This document shows, one piece after another, positions 56,214 through 64,000 of a DNA stretch of 64,000 nt. Position 1 is the stretch's first letter; the number at the start of each line of letters is the position of its first letter. This DNA is from Methylohalobius crimeensis 10Ki (GTDB lineage Bacteria; Pseudomonadota; Gammaproteobacteria; Methylococcales; Methylothermaceae), in assembly GCF_000421465.1 (NCBI RefSeq), contig NZ_ATXB01000001.1, positions 2,511,001-2,575,000 on the forward strand, in the 5' to 3' direction. The position numbers were made by a program, and so were the translations under genes. Below the pieces are notes generated by a model. The model was not told the DNA's origin. It searched no databases and saw nothing but the letters and a program-made list of their open reading frames with translations.

Positions 56214-56215
56214 CC

Positions 56216-56884
56216 ATGATCCAACTCGACCCCGTCATTGCGCTACTGATCGCCGAAATCCTCGCGGGACTGGCCTTGGCCGCTCTGCTTGGGATTGGCT
56301 TCTTATTTCGCCGCAAACACCGCGAACGGCACGCCGTAGGGCATTTGATCAAACGCTTGAAACAAGCCACCCACGGCCATTCCCACCGGATCGGCTCGAT
56401 TCTGGAGAAAATCCACGCCCTGCCGGAAGACAAACGCGAGGCCCTGATCCAGGAAACGATCCAGCGGGAGCAGGCCTTGTACAAGCAGATCCTTCAATCC
56501 TTCCTGCAGCGCGACGTGGCGGGGCTGGGACAACTGGGATCGCAACTGCAGGCTTATACCGAACCCTACCATCGGCTCTTGCAGGAAATGCCCAGCGGGA
56601 AGCACCCGTCTCTCAGCCATGAACTGGCGGAAGCGCGCGATGAGCTCGCCCGATCCCGGGCGGAAAACGAACAGCTCGCGGATCAACTCCAGGTGGCGAT
56701 GGAAACCATCAGTCACCTGTCCTCGGAATATTCCCGCCTGTTCGCCTCGGAGCGAACCGCCGAAGAACTCAAAGTCAGCAGCGACCGGGTACTCAACACC
56801 TTGCGCGCCAACGCCGATCGTCTGACGGCGCCGGGCGAAGCCCCTCAAGCCGAGGAAACTTCCATCGTCCGGAGCGCCTCATGA
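56216..56884 (+). CDS. Membrane-anchored coiled-coil protein, partner of the VWA gene
   Basis: 222 residues. One N-terminal membrane helix (IALLIAEILAGLALAALLGIGF) is followed by RRKHRERH and a long cytoplasmic helical region (HRIGSILEKIHALPEDKREA, ELAEARDELARSRAENEQLA, VAMETISHLSSEYSRLFASE). No known domain recognised. The start is the ATG at 56216, since upstream codons lie in the VWA gene. Its stop overlaps the next start (ATGA at 56881-56884). Confidence 0.75.
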   Translation: MIQLDPVIALLIAEILAGLALAALLGIGFLFRRKHRERHAVGHLIKRLKQATHGHSHRIGSILEKIHALPEDKREALIQETIQREQALYKQILQSFLQRDVAGLGQLGSQLQAYTEPYHRLLQEMPSGKHPSLSHELAEARDELARSRAENEQLADQLQVAMETISHLSSEYSRLFASERTAEELKVSSDRVLNTLRANADRLTAPGEAPQAEETSIVRSAS

Positions 56885-57432
56885 ATCCCCCCATCCTCTG
56901 GCTGCTCCTGGGCGAATTAGCGCTCCTCCTGAGCGGCACCGGCCTGGCTTGGATCGTTCTCGGTTGGCGCCGCCAACGCCAACGCAGCCGGGCGATCACC
57001 GATTTCATCGATGGGACCGAAAAAAATCACCGCGAACGCGCCGAAATTTACCGCCAGTGGCTCCAGCAGCATTTAAAACTCAACGATGAACAAATCGACC
57101 ACACCACCGATCAGTGGCTGGAGGCGGAAAAACTATTCTGGCGCGCAGCCCTCTCCTGGCAGCTCCAACCGAGTCCCCTGACCCTAGCCGAGATGCCCGG
57201 CCACCTCCGGCGGCTCATCGATGACCGCCTGGAAGCCCTGGCCCAAGCGGTGGAAAAATCTTCCGCGCCGCAGGAAAATCAGGCGGACTTTCCGGATACC
57301 GCCACGAATGAATTATCGATCCTGGAGGAATTCACCGACAACGACGAAGCCAACCGGGAAACCGCCGGCGACGATGTCACCTCCGCCGGGGAGGCTTCGG
57401 CCGAGACCACAGGAAACCCACCCCCAAAATGA
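56881..57432 (+). CDS. Membrane-anchored helical protein, last gene of the VWA operon
   Basis: 183 residues. An N-terminal membrane helix (ILWLLLGELALLLSGTGLAW) with a basic stop-transfer (GWRRQRQRSR), then a helical domain (TEKNHRERAEIYRQWLQQHL, QWLEAEKLFWRAALSWQLQP) and an acidic, probably disordered tail (TNELSILEEFTDNDEANRET). Same topology as the preceding gene, so the two may pair in the membrane. Its 3' end overlaps the convergent GtrA-YfhO gene by 56 bases. Not recognised as a named family. Confidence 0.72.
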   Translation: MNPPILWLLLGELALLLSGTGLAWIVLGWRRQRQRSRAITDFIDGTEKNHRERAEIYRQWLQQHLKLNDEQIDHTTDQWLEAEKLFWRAALSWQLQPSPLTLAEMPGHLRRLIDDRLEALAQAVEKSSAPQENQADFPDTATNELSILEEFTDNDEANRETAGDDVTSAGEASAETTGNPPPK

Positions 57433-60400
57433 GCCAAGCACTTAGAAATCCGGCCACGATCCAAGCGTAAAAACGGGGATGATAGGTAAACCGGATCTCG
57501 GCGTGTCCGCGAGGCAGCGCCACTTGCTGGAACAAACCCTCGGTTTCCTCCACCGGAACCGGCTTGCCGTTCACTTCCGCGCGCCAGCCGGGATAAAAGG
57601 TTTCCAACCGCACCAACCGACTGGGACGGTCGCATTCCGCCATGACCGCATTCCGACCATCCGCCCGCAAGCGGCATCCTTCGGCGCTGAAGTAATCGCG
57701 AAATTCATCCAGAGCATAAATGTTCATGACCGGATCGCGGTGGACAAGATACACACCGGAACGGTTTTTTTCCCGATACCAAAATTTCAAACGCAGTCCT
57801 CTGCCGTTCAAATTCTGATGGCTTGCGTGAAGATCTTGAAGTGAATCCGGAACTTGCGGCCACAACCACAGCGCTACCGGCTGGGTCGCAGTTAAATAGC
57901 GAAACTCGATCTCAATCGGCACCTCGGGGATAAGCTGGACAGGTGGGGACAAATTAAATCTCAAAAAAGCATTATCCCTGGCGTTTTTCACATCGCTTAC
58001 GGCGGTGCGGCAATAATCCAGCTGGCACAGCTTGGCTTCGAGCCGCCCATCCGCCTTTCCATGATAAGTGCCGATAAACACGCCAAAAATCCGCAACTCA
58101 CCCGGCGGTATATTAGGCAAGCGAACTCGAAGCACTTCTCCTCCATACACCGCCAAAGCCTCATTGTCTCGAACTTGAATGGGGACTTCGTATTGATCTA
58201 GATCGAGACTTTCATACGGATAAGTAATAATGTGCGATACGCCTGCCTTCGAATAAGCACCGATCCGATTGCGCAGAACCTGAAGCGGGTCAGGGTCCGA
58301 AGGGTTGGGATGAAAATGGCCGTCGAAAATAATAGCGCTGCTATAAGGATCGAAATGCGTCCTGCGATAGTCGGCGAGATTTTTCGGGATCGGCAAGTCG
58401 TTATAATTCAGCTGGGCGATCTCAAAAACCGAACCATAATTGGGCGCCAAAGGACCGGTCGTATAAAACCGTTGCAAGCCGAGCTTTTGTTCGAGATATG
58501 CCACTCCCTCCAGATGAAGATTTCCTCTTTTAGGAGAGGAGAAGACCGGAATCAAAAACAAAATCGTCGATTCAAACAGGACTACCGCTGCCACCAGGGG
58601 CGCCGAATCGTGACGCTTGAAATACCCCAACCAAGCCGTGCAAGCAAACACCAAGGCGCCCAAAGCCAACGAATCGAGCGTCCACCAGATCAAGGACGAA
58701 GCGGTATTTAATTGCCAAAGAAAATCCCACGTCAATCCAAACGCGAACGCCACTAGCGCCATCACGCTCAAAAGCGGAATCCAGGATAATTTCATATGCC
58801 CATTTCGCCGGACCAAATCATCCAGTGCGAAGGCGGCAAGAACGACTATTCCCATGGATAAGGAAGGCCAAACATAGCGGAAAAATGCCGCAAGCTCCAC
58901 CATCGGCAATAGGTTGAGCAATTGAGTAATCCCCGGCATACCCAAAGCCTTGGCCAGACCGAGCAGGATCCAAGCGAGAATACCGATCTTCAACCATCGT
59001 TCCCGCTTCCCGAGCAAAGCAAACGCCGCCAGAAAAACCGGTCCAAAGCCCAAATAACCGCCGATGCTTCCCCACCAAGTCGCGCTTCCCGACCATCCAC
59101 CATAGCCGATGGGGCCGAAGAAATAAGGAAAAAACGAAGCCATCAATCCATGTGCTGGCAACGATTGATTGCCTAGAGCCGAGGCTTGATGCCCTCCCAC
59201 ATCGGCCATGGTCAGAAACTCGAAAAACGGCACGACCACGGGCAAGCTCAAAAGAATTCCCGCCGTGCCTCCCCCCGTGATCCAACCCAAGAATCGCCAT
59301 CGCTGGCTTCCCTGAAGTTGACCCAAACGCACCAGCGTCCAAATCAGGACCAGCAATCCATTGATATAAGCCACTTCGGGAAAACCGGCATAGAGAGATA
59401 ACGACAAGGCCAGAGGAAGGCAAAGCCAGCCGATCCCATGCCCTTCTCGAACGAGTCGGACCGTTTCCTCCACCCCCAATAAAAACCAGGGTAAAAAACA
59501 GATTGGATTGATCACTGCATTGGCCAGCCAGGCATAGGTACCGTTCATTTCGAACAACAGTCCGCCGGTTACCGCCGCCAACATGCCCAACCCCAATCTA
59601 CGCAACAAAAAGAAGGTTCCCCATCCCGCCATTACTTGGAGGCAAAGATGAAACCAAAGTTGTCCATGGGGGAGCGCGTAGAAAAGTATGAACGGCAGAA
59701 ACAACGCGGCGCTTTGCATTTCCGCCGCCAATAGGGTACCGGTTCCCTCGTAGGGGTTCCACCAGGGTATTTTCCCCGCTAGCCAATCATCCGCCGCCCT
59801 TTGCCCCAATGCATCCGACGTAAAAGCAATGTTGTTATCGATAGTGGGTAAACCGGGCAGTATTCGCCCTCCCACATCGAGAGCCAAGTCACCAAAGCTA
59901 ACGAAGGGATCGGAGATAAACCATCCAGTCCAGAGAGGTGCCTTAAGAAGAAAAGGGTAAACCAACAACCACAGCAGGGGCGACCGGCCGGTCGCCCCTA
60001 CGGAAATTGAGGCGATGGTAAGAAAGGGAAAACGCCTCTGAAACGCGGGAACAGAAGCGTTTGACCGATGCCCCCCACTAAAGACAAAATAGCGCGACAA
60101 TCCGAAATTGAAGAACATCCCCGCCACCGAACCCACCGCCACGGCGAGAACGGGGTAACGGTGAAACAGGGCCGACTGGGTCACCAACAAGACATAACTG
60201 CCGTTATTGGCCAACCATCCGATCCCGTTGGCGCTCACGTAATAAGCCCATTCCCGCCGCAAGGAACGCTCACTGGGGCCGAAAGTAAAATGCCGATTCA
60301 ACCACCAAGTAAACGTCGCCGCCAGTGGGAATCCGACCGCCTGGGCCCATAACGGGCCGATATGAGGAGACAACCAGGCCACCCCCCCGCCGTTGACCCC

Positions 60401-60451
60401 AAACCCCAATACCCCGACCCACGCAAAGCGGAGGAATTGCCGGACGATCAT
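57377..60451 (-). CDS. GtrA-YfhO fusion membrane protein
   Basis: 1024 residues. Residues 1-130 are a GtrA-like four-helix domain (QFLRFAWVGVLGFGVNGGGV, WWLNRHFTFG, GMFFNFGLSRYFVFSG), a family involved in moving lipid-linked sugars. Residues about 160-1024 are a YfhO-type protein: a dozen membrane helices with loops such as IPWWNPYEGTGTLLAAEMQS, then a large extracytoplasmic domain and a last helix near the C-terminus. YfhO proteins act with GT2 enzymes in lipid-linked glycosylation. The joint contains VGATGRSPLL, encoded by a palindromic repeat. The ATG overlaps the GT2 stop (ATGA). Confidence 0.85.
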   Translation of the reverse strand: MIVRQFLRFAWVGVLGFGVNGGGVAWLSPHIGPLWAQAVGFPLAATFTWWLNRHFTFGPSERSLRREWAYYVSANGIGWLANNGSYVLLVTQSALFHRYPVLAVAVGSVAGMFFNFGLSRYFVFSGGHRSNASVPAFQRRFPFLTIASISVGATGRSPLLWLLVYPFLLKAPLWTGWFISDPFVSFGDLALDVGGRILPGLPTIDNNIAFTSDALGQRAADDWLAGKIPWWNPYEGTGTLLAAEMQSAALFLPFILFYALPHGQLWFHLCLQVMAGWGTFFLLRRLGLGMLAAVTGGLLFEMNGTYAWLANAVINPICFLPWFLLGVEETVRLVREGHGIGWLCLPLALSLSLYAGFPEVAYINGLLVLIWTLVRLGQLQGSQRWRFLGWITGGGTAGILLSLPVVVPFFEFLTMADVGGHQASALGNQSLPAHGLMASFFPYFFGPIGYGGWSGSATWWGSIGGYLGFGPVFLAAFALLGKRERWLKIGILAWILLGLAKALGMPGITQLLNLLPMVELAAFFRYVWPSLSMGIVVLAAFALDDLVRRNGHMKLSWIPLLSVMALVAFAFGLTWDFLWQLNTASSLIWWTLDSLALGALVFACTAWLGYFKRHDSAPLVAAVVLFESTILFLIPVFSSPKRGNLHLEGVAYLEQKLGLQRFYTTGPLAPNYGSVFEIAQLNYNDLPIPKNLADYRRTHFDPYSSAIIFDGHFHPNPSDPDPLQVLRNRIGAYSKAGVSHIITYPYESLDLDQYEVPIQVRDNEALAVYGGEVLRVRLPNIPPGELRIFGVFIGTYHGKADGRLEAKLCQLDYCRTAVSDVKNARDNAFLRFNLSPPVQLIPEVPIEIEFRYLTATQPVALWLWPQVPDSLQDLHASHQNLNGRGLRLKFWYREKNRSGVYLVHRDPVMNIYALDEFRDYFSAEGCRLRADGRNAVMAECDRPSRLVRLETFYPGWRAEVNGKPVPVEETEGLFQQVALPRGHAEIRFTYHPRFYAWIVAGFLSAWLILGVGFLWSRPKPPRRR
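59974..60001. repeat. 28-bp palindrome in the GtrA-YfhO linker
   Basis: Second copy of the GTAGGGGCGACCGG palindrome, 27 of 28 bases identical to 52725-52752. On the minus strand it encodes VGATGRSPLL at residues about 151-160. Confidence 0.95.
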
Positions 60452-61419
60452 CCGCCCTCCTGCCCGCCCATGGCGACTTTCCCCCTGGTGCCCGGGGACG
60501 GGTATTGAAGATAAATCAGCCGCTTAAACTCCCGTCGACCGCTGGTCACGGTATCGAGAATCAGCCCGATGGTGCCGCAAATGGCCGCGATGATCATCAG
60601 GGAAGCGGCCAGAAAGGCGGTGGGAAAACGGGGCACCAAGCCGGTTTGCAAATATTCGGCAACCAAGGGAATGCCAAGCCCCAAGGAGGTCACCGCAAAC
60701 ACGGCACCGATGGCAACGAAAAACCCCAAGGGATGCTCCAATTTGTACAGGCCGAGGATGAATTTGAAAATCCTTCCGCCGTCCTGGAAGGTATTGAGCT
60801 TGCTTTCCGATCCTTCCGGCCGGGCATAATAAGGCGCGCTGATTTCCTCCCAGGGCAACCCCAATTCCAGGGTGTGGATCAAAATTTCGGTCTCGATCTC
60901 GAAGCCGGTACTGAAGGAGGCGAACGTTTTGACGAACCTTCGGGAAAACACCTTGAATCCGGACAACATGTCCCCCGGCGGCTGGCCGAAAAAACGCCGG
61001 ACGATGTGATGAAACACCCGGTTTCCCCAGCGATGCCCCGGGCGGCTGATATCGGAAGCCACATAGCGGCGGGCGATATTCACCAGATCCAGCCGCTTTT
61101 CGATCAGCCGCTTCACCGCCTCGGGAGCAGCTTTGGCGTCGTAGGTGGCGTCTCCGTCCACCATCACGTACACATCCGCCTCCACATTAGCGAACATGGC
61201 CGCCACCACATTCCCCTTGCCCTTGCGGGGAACGTGGAAGACACTTGCCCCGGATGCGCGGGCCACCTCGGAAGTCTTATCCGTGCTGGCGTTGTCGAAG
61301 ACGCAAATCTTCGCCTCGGGCAAAACACCTCGAAAGTCCGATACGACCCTGGCCACGGTTTTTTCCTCGTTGTGGCATGGAATCAATACGGCTACCCGAA
61401 CCTCCGAATCGGCCCCCAT
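60448..61419 (-). CDS. GT2 family glycosyltransferase (DPM1/polyisoprenyl-phosphate type)
   Basis: 323 residues. GT-A fold with VAVLIPCHNEEKTVARVVSD, ICVFDNASTDKTSEVA, the metal-binding aspartates in YVMVDGDATYDAKAAPE and the GQPPGDMLSGFKVFSRR acceptor region. Two C-terminal membrane helices (LGFFVAIGAVFAVTSLGLGI, FLAASLMIIAAICGTIGLIL). It likely moves a sugar onto a polyprenyl phosphate for the GtrA-YfhO protein encoded next. The start is placed at the ATG at 61417-61419 because GGGAGG lies five bases before it; the longer frame has no homology. Confidence 0.88.
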   Translation of the reverse strand: MGADSEVRVAVLIPCHNEEKTVARVVSDFRGVLPEAKICVFDNASTDKTSEVARASGASVFHVPRKGKGNVVAAMFANVEADVYVMVDGDATYDAKAAPEAVKRLIEKRLDLVNIARRYVASDISRPGHRWGNRVFHHIVRRFFGQPPGDMLSGFKVFSRRFVKTFASFSTGFEIETEILIHTLELGLPWEEISAPYYARPEGSESKLNTFQDGGRIFKFILGLYKLEHPLGFFVAIGAVFAVTSLGLGIPLVAEYLQTGLVPRFPTAFLAASLMIIAAICGTIGLILDTVTSGRREFKRLIYLQYPSPGTRGKVAMGGQEGG

Positions 61420-61448
61420 ATCAACCTCCCTTTTGGTTCCACGATCGT

Positions 61449-63092
61449 TTATCTCGAATCCGCTCCCCACCAGGCGCGGGTGAGGAGCATCCCCCCCAAA
61501 CCGGCCAATCCCCAAGTGACCGGCATCACGAGTCCCTGCCCCAGCAAGACGCTGGCGGCCACCACCAACGCCCCGCCGCCGATGGCGGATACCGTCCGGC
61601 GGTGATTTCGGCGAAGCTGCGCCTGGAGCTCCAGCAATTCCTGGGACCGCCAGCGGACCGTCAATTCGCCCCGGCTCGCCTCATGAAGAACGCGCAGGGC
61701 CCAGGTGGGCGCCTCGGGGAATTGTTCGGCCCAAACCGGCAACTGCTCGAGGGTTTTGTCGAACAGGGTCTTGGGATGGACCCGCTGTTTGAACCAGTTT
61801 TCCAAATAGGGCTTGGCGGTCTGCCACAAATCCAATTGGGGATACAGTTGGCGTCCCAAGCCTTCGATCTGGAGCAAGGTTTTCTGCAGGAGCACCAATT
61901 GAGGCTGGACTTCCATCCGGAACCGGCGCGCGGTCTGGAACAAACGGAGCAACAGCCGGCCGTAGGAAATTTCCCCCAAGGGCTTGGCGAAAATCGGCTC
62001 GCACACCGAGCGGATCGCCGCCTCGAATTCATCCACCCGCACATCGGGCGGCACCCAGCCCGATTCCACGTGCATCGCCGCCACTTTGCGGTAATCGCGA
62101 TTGAAGAAGGCCAGCAGATTGGCCGCCAAATAATACTGATCGGCCTCGGTGAGGCTGGCGACGATGCCGAAATCCACCGCCATATAACGCGCTTCCCGGG
62201 CGGGATCGACGAAGATATTGCCCGGATGCATATCGGCGTGAAAGTAATTGTCCCGGAACACCTGGGTGAAGAAGATTTCCACGCCCCGCTCGGCGAGTAA
62301 TTTCAAATCGACCCCGGCCTGCTCCAAGGCCGGCCGGTTGGCCACCGGAATGCCGCGAATCCGCTCCAGCACCAACACCCGAGGACAGGTCCAATCCCAA
62401 TACACCTTGGGCACATAAAGAATGTCGGAGTTTTGGAAATGCCGCCGGAGCTGGGCCGCATTGGCCGCCTCGCGCACCATGTCCAATTCGTCCAGGATGG
62501 TTTTTTCGAATTCGGCCACCACTTCCACCGGCCTCAAACGGCGGGCCTCGGGAATGAAGTTCAGCGCCAAGCGGGCGAAGGCGTACATCAGTCTCAGGTC
62601 CTGACGGATGCGGGCCTCGATGCCCGGACGCAACACCTTCACCACCACCTCGGCGCCGTCCCGAAGCCGGGCGGAATGCACCTGGGCGATGGAGGCCGAA
62701 GCCAGCGGGACCTCGTCGAATTCGGCGAACAGCTCGGTCACCTCGGCGCCCAAACCCGCCTCGATCATGCGGCGTGCTTGCACGCCCGGAAACGGGGGCA
62801 CCCGGTCCTGGAGCTTTTCCAGTTCCAAGGCGATGTCGTCGGGCAACAGGTCGCGGCGGGTGGAGATCGCCTGGCCGAACTTGACGTAGATCGGTCCCAA
62901 TTCCTCCAGCGCCAGGCGAATACGCTCCCCCCGCGGAGGCCGCCGGCGCCGGCGCCAGGTGTTGGGGGAAAACCACCGCAGGAAACGCAGCGGACGCAGC
63001 CAGGGGAGCCCCAGGATCAATTCGTCCAAGCCGTGGCGCAGAAGAATCTGCTGGACCCCGATCAGACGCCAAAGAATCTTTATACCCAACAC
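61449..63092 (-). CDS. ubiB: Ubiquinone biosynthesis kinase-like protein UbiB
   Basis: Atypical ADCK/UbiB ATPase that supports ubiquinone synthesis at the membrane. 547 residues (E. coli 546). The KxGQ motif is in [16 protein letters not shown]; the Ala-rich nucleotide loop [13 protein letters not shown], the ExD-type [10 protein letters not shown], the catalytic [13 protein letters not shown] and the VDFGIV metal site are all present. Two C-terminal membrane helices ([18 protein letters not shown]). The GTG at 63090-63092 with GGAGAG about 6 bases upstream is the best start; the ORF above it is inside ubiJ. Confidence 0.95.
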   Translation of the reverse strand: MLGIKILWRLIGVQQILLRHGLDELILGLPWLRPLRFLRWFSPNTWRRRRRPPRGERIRLALEELGPIYVKFGQAISTRRDLLPDDIALELEKLQDRVPPFPGVQARRMIEAGLGAEVTELFAEFDEVPLASASIAQVHSARLRDGAEVVVKVLRPGIEARIRQDLRLMYAFARLALNFIPEARRLRPVEVVAEFEKTILDELDMVREAANAAQLRRHFQNSDILYVPKVYWDWTCPRVLVLERIRGIPVANRPALEQAGVDLKLLAERGVEIFFTQVFRDNYFHADMHPGNIFVDPAREARYMAVDFGIVASLTEADQYYLAANLLAFFNRDYRKVAAMHVESGWVPPDVRVDEFEAAIRSVCEPIFAKPLGEISYGRLLLRLFQTARRFRMEVQPQLVLLQKTLLQIEGLGRQLYPQLDLWQTAKPYLENWFKQRVHPKTLFDKTLEQLPVWAEQFPEAPTWALRVLHEASRGELTVRWRSQELLELQAQLRRNHRRTVSAIGGGALVVAASVLLGQGLVMPVTWGLAGLGGMLLTRAWWGADSR

Positions 63093-63103
63093 GGTTGCTC
63101 TCC

Positions 63104-63748
63104 CTAGCTCTCCCCCCGACGGGGGGAGGGTTGGGTGGGGGGGTGTTTCCGCACCAGTCGCCTCACCCTCGCCGCCAAGCGTTCGGTGTCGTCGCGCAGC
63201 CGGGCGATCTCCCGGTATTGATTCTCCGCCTCCAGGGGCGCGGGCAAGGCGTGGGTTTCTTCTTGCAGAAATTCGGTCAGATTCCACTGAAAAGTCCGCC
63301 AGGCGTGGCGATGCCAATCCGCAACCGATCGGATCGGGGCGGCCATTCGCTGGGCGACCTGTTCCCCGGCCAACTCCGCCAACCATGCTTCCCAGTCCAG
63401 ATCCAAGCGCTGGACCAGGTTCTGAAGCCTGCGGGCCGCATCCATGTCTCCCTCCACCTCGATATCACTCCCGAACAGTTCGTGCTGGGGCTGACGGCTC
63501 AGAGCCATTCGCGCGAATGCCAAGGGAGTTCCGCGCAAGATCACATCGGCGGGGGCATCACCGTCCGCCAGAACCAATACCGAATCCCAAGTGGGGCTCA
63601 AGACAATACGTCGCCGCCACGGCAAGAGTTCCACCACGAAGATCTTACCCGCCACGGGCCTCAACAGGCGGACATGGTTGGGGTCGAGCGCCAAGAACCG
63701 CTTGAGTGCCGCCGTGAAGGCTTCGGAAAAAGCCGTTTCCGCCAACAT
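63104..63748 (-). CDS. ubiJ: Ubiquinone biosynthesis accessory factor UbiJ (SCP2 domain), repeat-derived C-terminus
   Basis: 214 residues. UbiJ binds isoprenoid lipid through an SCP2-like domain and organises the Ubi complex with UbiK. N-terminal SCP2 part: [61 protein letters not shown]-terminal helices: [20 protein letters not shown]. The last 13 residues ([13 protein letters not shown]) are encoded by a genomic GC-rich palindrome, so the original C-terminus has been replaced or extended. The start is adjacent to the ubiE stop, and ubiB follows 11 bases later. Confidence 0.9.
   Translation of the reverse strand: MLAETAFSEAFTAALKRFLALDPNHVRLLRPVAGKIFVVELLPWRRRIVLSPTWDSVLVLADGDAPADVILRGTPLAFARMALSRQPQHELFGSDIEVEGDMDAARRLQNLVQRLDLDWEAWLAELAGEQVAQRMAAPIRSVADWHRHAWRTFQWNLTEFLQEETHALPAPLEAENQYREIARLRDDTERLAARVRRLVRKHPPTQPSPRRGES
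63107..63145. repeat. CCCTCCCC-type palindromic repeat at the ubiJ 3' end
   Basis: CTCTCCCCCCGAC and its complementary arm, followed by GGGTTGGGTGGGGG. Read on the minus strand it shares CCACCCAACCCTCCCCCCG with the second purL insertion at 10532-10592. Confidence 0.85.
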
Positions 63749-64000
63749 TTACAGTTTATATCCGCGGTGGATGGCAACCACCCCTTGAGTCAGATTGAAA
63801 TATTCGATCCGGTCGAACCCGACCGCCGCCATCATCCCCTTGAGGGTATTCTGATCCGGATGAACGCGGATGGATTCGGCCAGATAGCGATAGCTGTCGG
63901 CGTCCCCTGCCACCAGCTTGCCCATCAGGGGCAACATTTTGAAGGAGTAAAAATCGTAGAACTTGCCGAACAACTCGCCCTTGGGCTTGGAGAACTCCAG
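63749..64000 (-). CDS. ubiE: Ubiquinone/menaquinone methyltransferase UbiE, C-terminal part (cut by window edge)
   Basis: The last 83 codons of UbiE, the SAM-dependent C-methyltransferase of ubiquinone and menaquinone synthesis. [60 protein letters not shown] and [15 protein letters not shown] closely follow the E. coli C-terminus. The stop codon touches the ubiJ start, confirming the ubiE-ubiJ-ubiB order. Confidence 0.95.
   Translation of the reverse strand: MEFSKPKGELFGKFYDFYSFKMLPLMGKLVAGDADSYRYLAESIRVHPDQNTLKGMMAAVGFDRIEYFNLTQGVVAIHRGYKL

Overview
The window is a GC-rich chromosomal segment of a gammaproteobacterium. Gammaproteobacterial markers include the ubiE-ubiJ-ubiB cluster, minC-minD-minE, dapA-bamC, a PepN-type aminopeptidase, queA, a DUF2959 lipoprotein and a bacterial type A RNase P RNA. 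The overall style would fit a methanotroph-like lineage (Methylococcales), but no methane-oxidation gene is present, so that is a guess.

Layout. 1-3.6 kb: the 5' end of leuS, diverging from a tightly packed operon of an orphan ParA ATPase and a NitT/TauT-type ABC importer (binding protein, permease, ATPase) that ends in a strong terminator. 3.9-6.2 kb: a YbhN-like membrane protein and queA on the minus strand, then tRNA-Leu(CAA). 6.4-12 kb: dapA, bamC and purL as an operon; PurL carries two in-frame insertions of genomic palindromic repeats. 12-22.6 kb: an accessory island with vapBC, a 296-bp direct repeat present twice, a frame-broken membrane gene, a displaced Rhs C-terminal fragment, a Sel1-repeat gene, and a giant Rhs/YD-repeat gene on the minus strand broken in two places. 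22.6-26.2 kb: a Met/His-rich multicopper oxidase and pgi. 26.5-31.2 kb: rsmI, rnpB, a large protein with a PilZ-like C-terminus, and a LemA/GIDE pair. 31.2-34.1 kb: a gamma-carbonic-anhydrase-like protein, an ABC-F protein (YheS) and a UspA-type protein. 34.1-36.4 kb: two DUF1538 membrane proteins with a PII-like protein and a CBS-pair protein. 36.5-39.3 kb: a periplasmic coiled-coil protein, a DUF2582 wHTH protein and minCDE. 39.5-46.8 kb: a TPP riboswitch with thiC, a small conserved protein, moaB, an NnrU-family protein, DUF423, pepN and a PsiE-like protein. 46.9-51.7 kb: pstSCAB without phoU. 51.8-57.4 kb: an HDOD-REC-GGDEF protein, then a DUF2959 lipoprotein, a VWA protein and two membrane-anchored coiled-coil proteins. 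57.4-64 kb (minus): ubiE, ubiJ, ubiB, a GT2 glycosyltransferase and a GtrA-YfhO fusion.

The most unusual theme is invasion of coding sequence by short palindromic repeats. A 28-bp perfect palindrome encodes the same decapeptide (VGATGRSPLL) in two unrelated proteins, once in the linker of the GtrA-YfhO fusion. A CTCTCCC-type repeat forms a 39-bp (13-codon) tandem array inside purL. A relative of it lies elsewhere in purL and supplies the C-terminus of UbiJ. The other candidates for new biology are the DUF1538/PII-like/CBS operon (its first gene probably starts at ATT), the VWA/coiled-coil operon, and the layered, partly decayed Rhs toxin locus.
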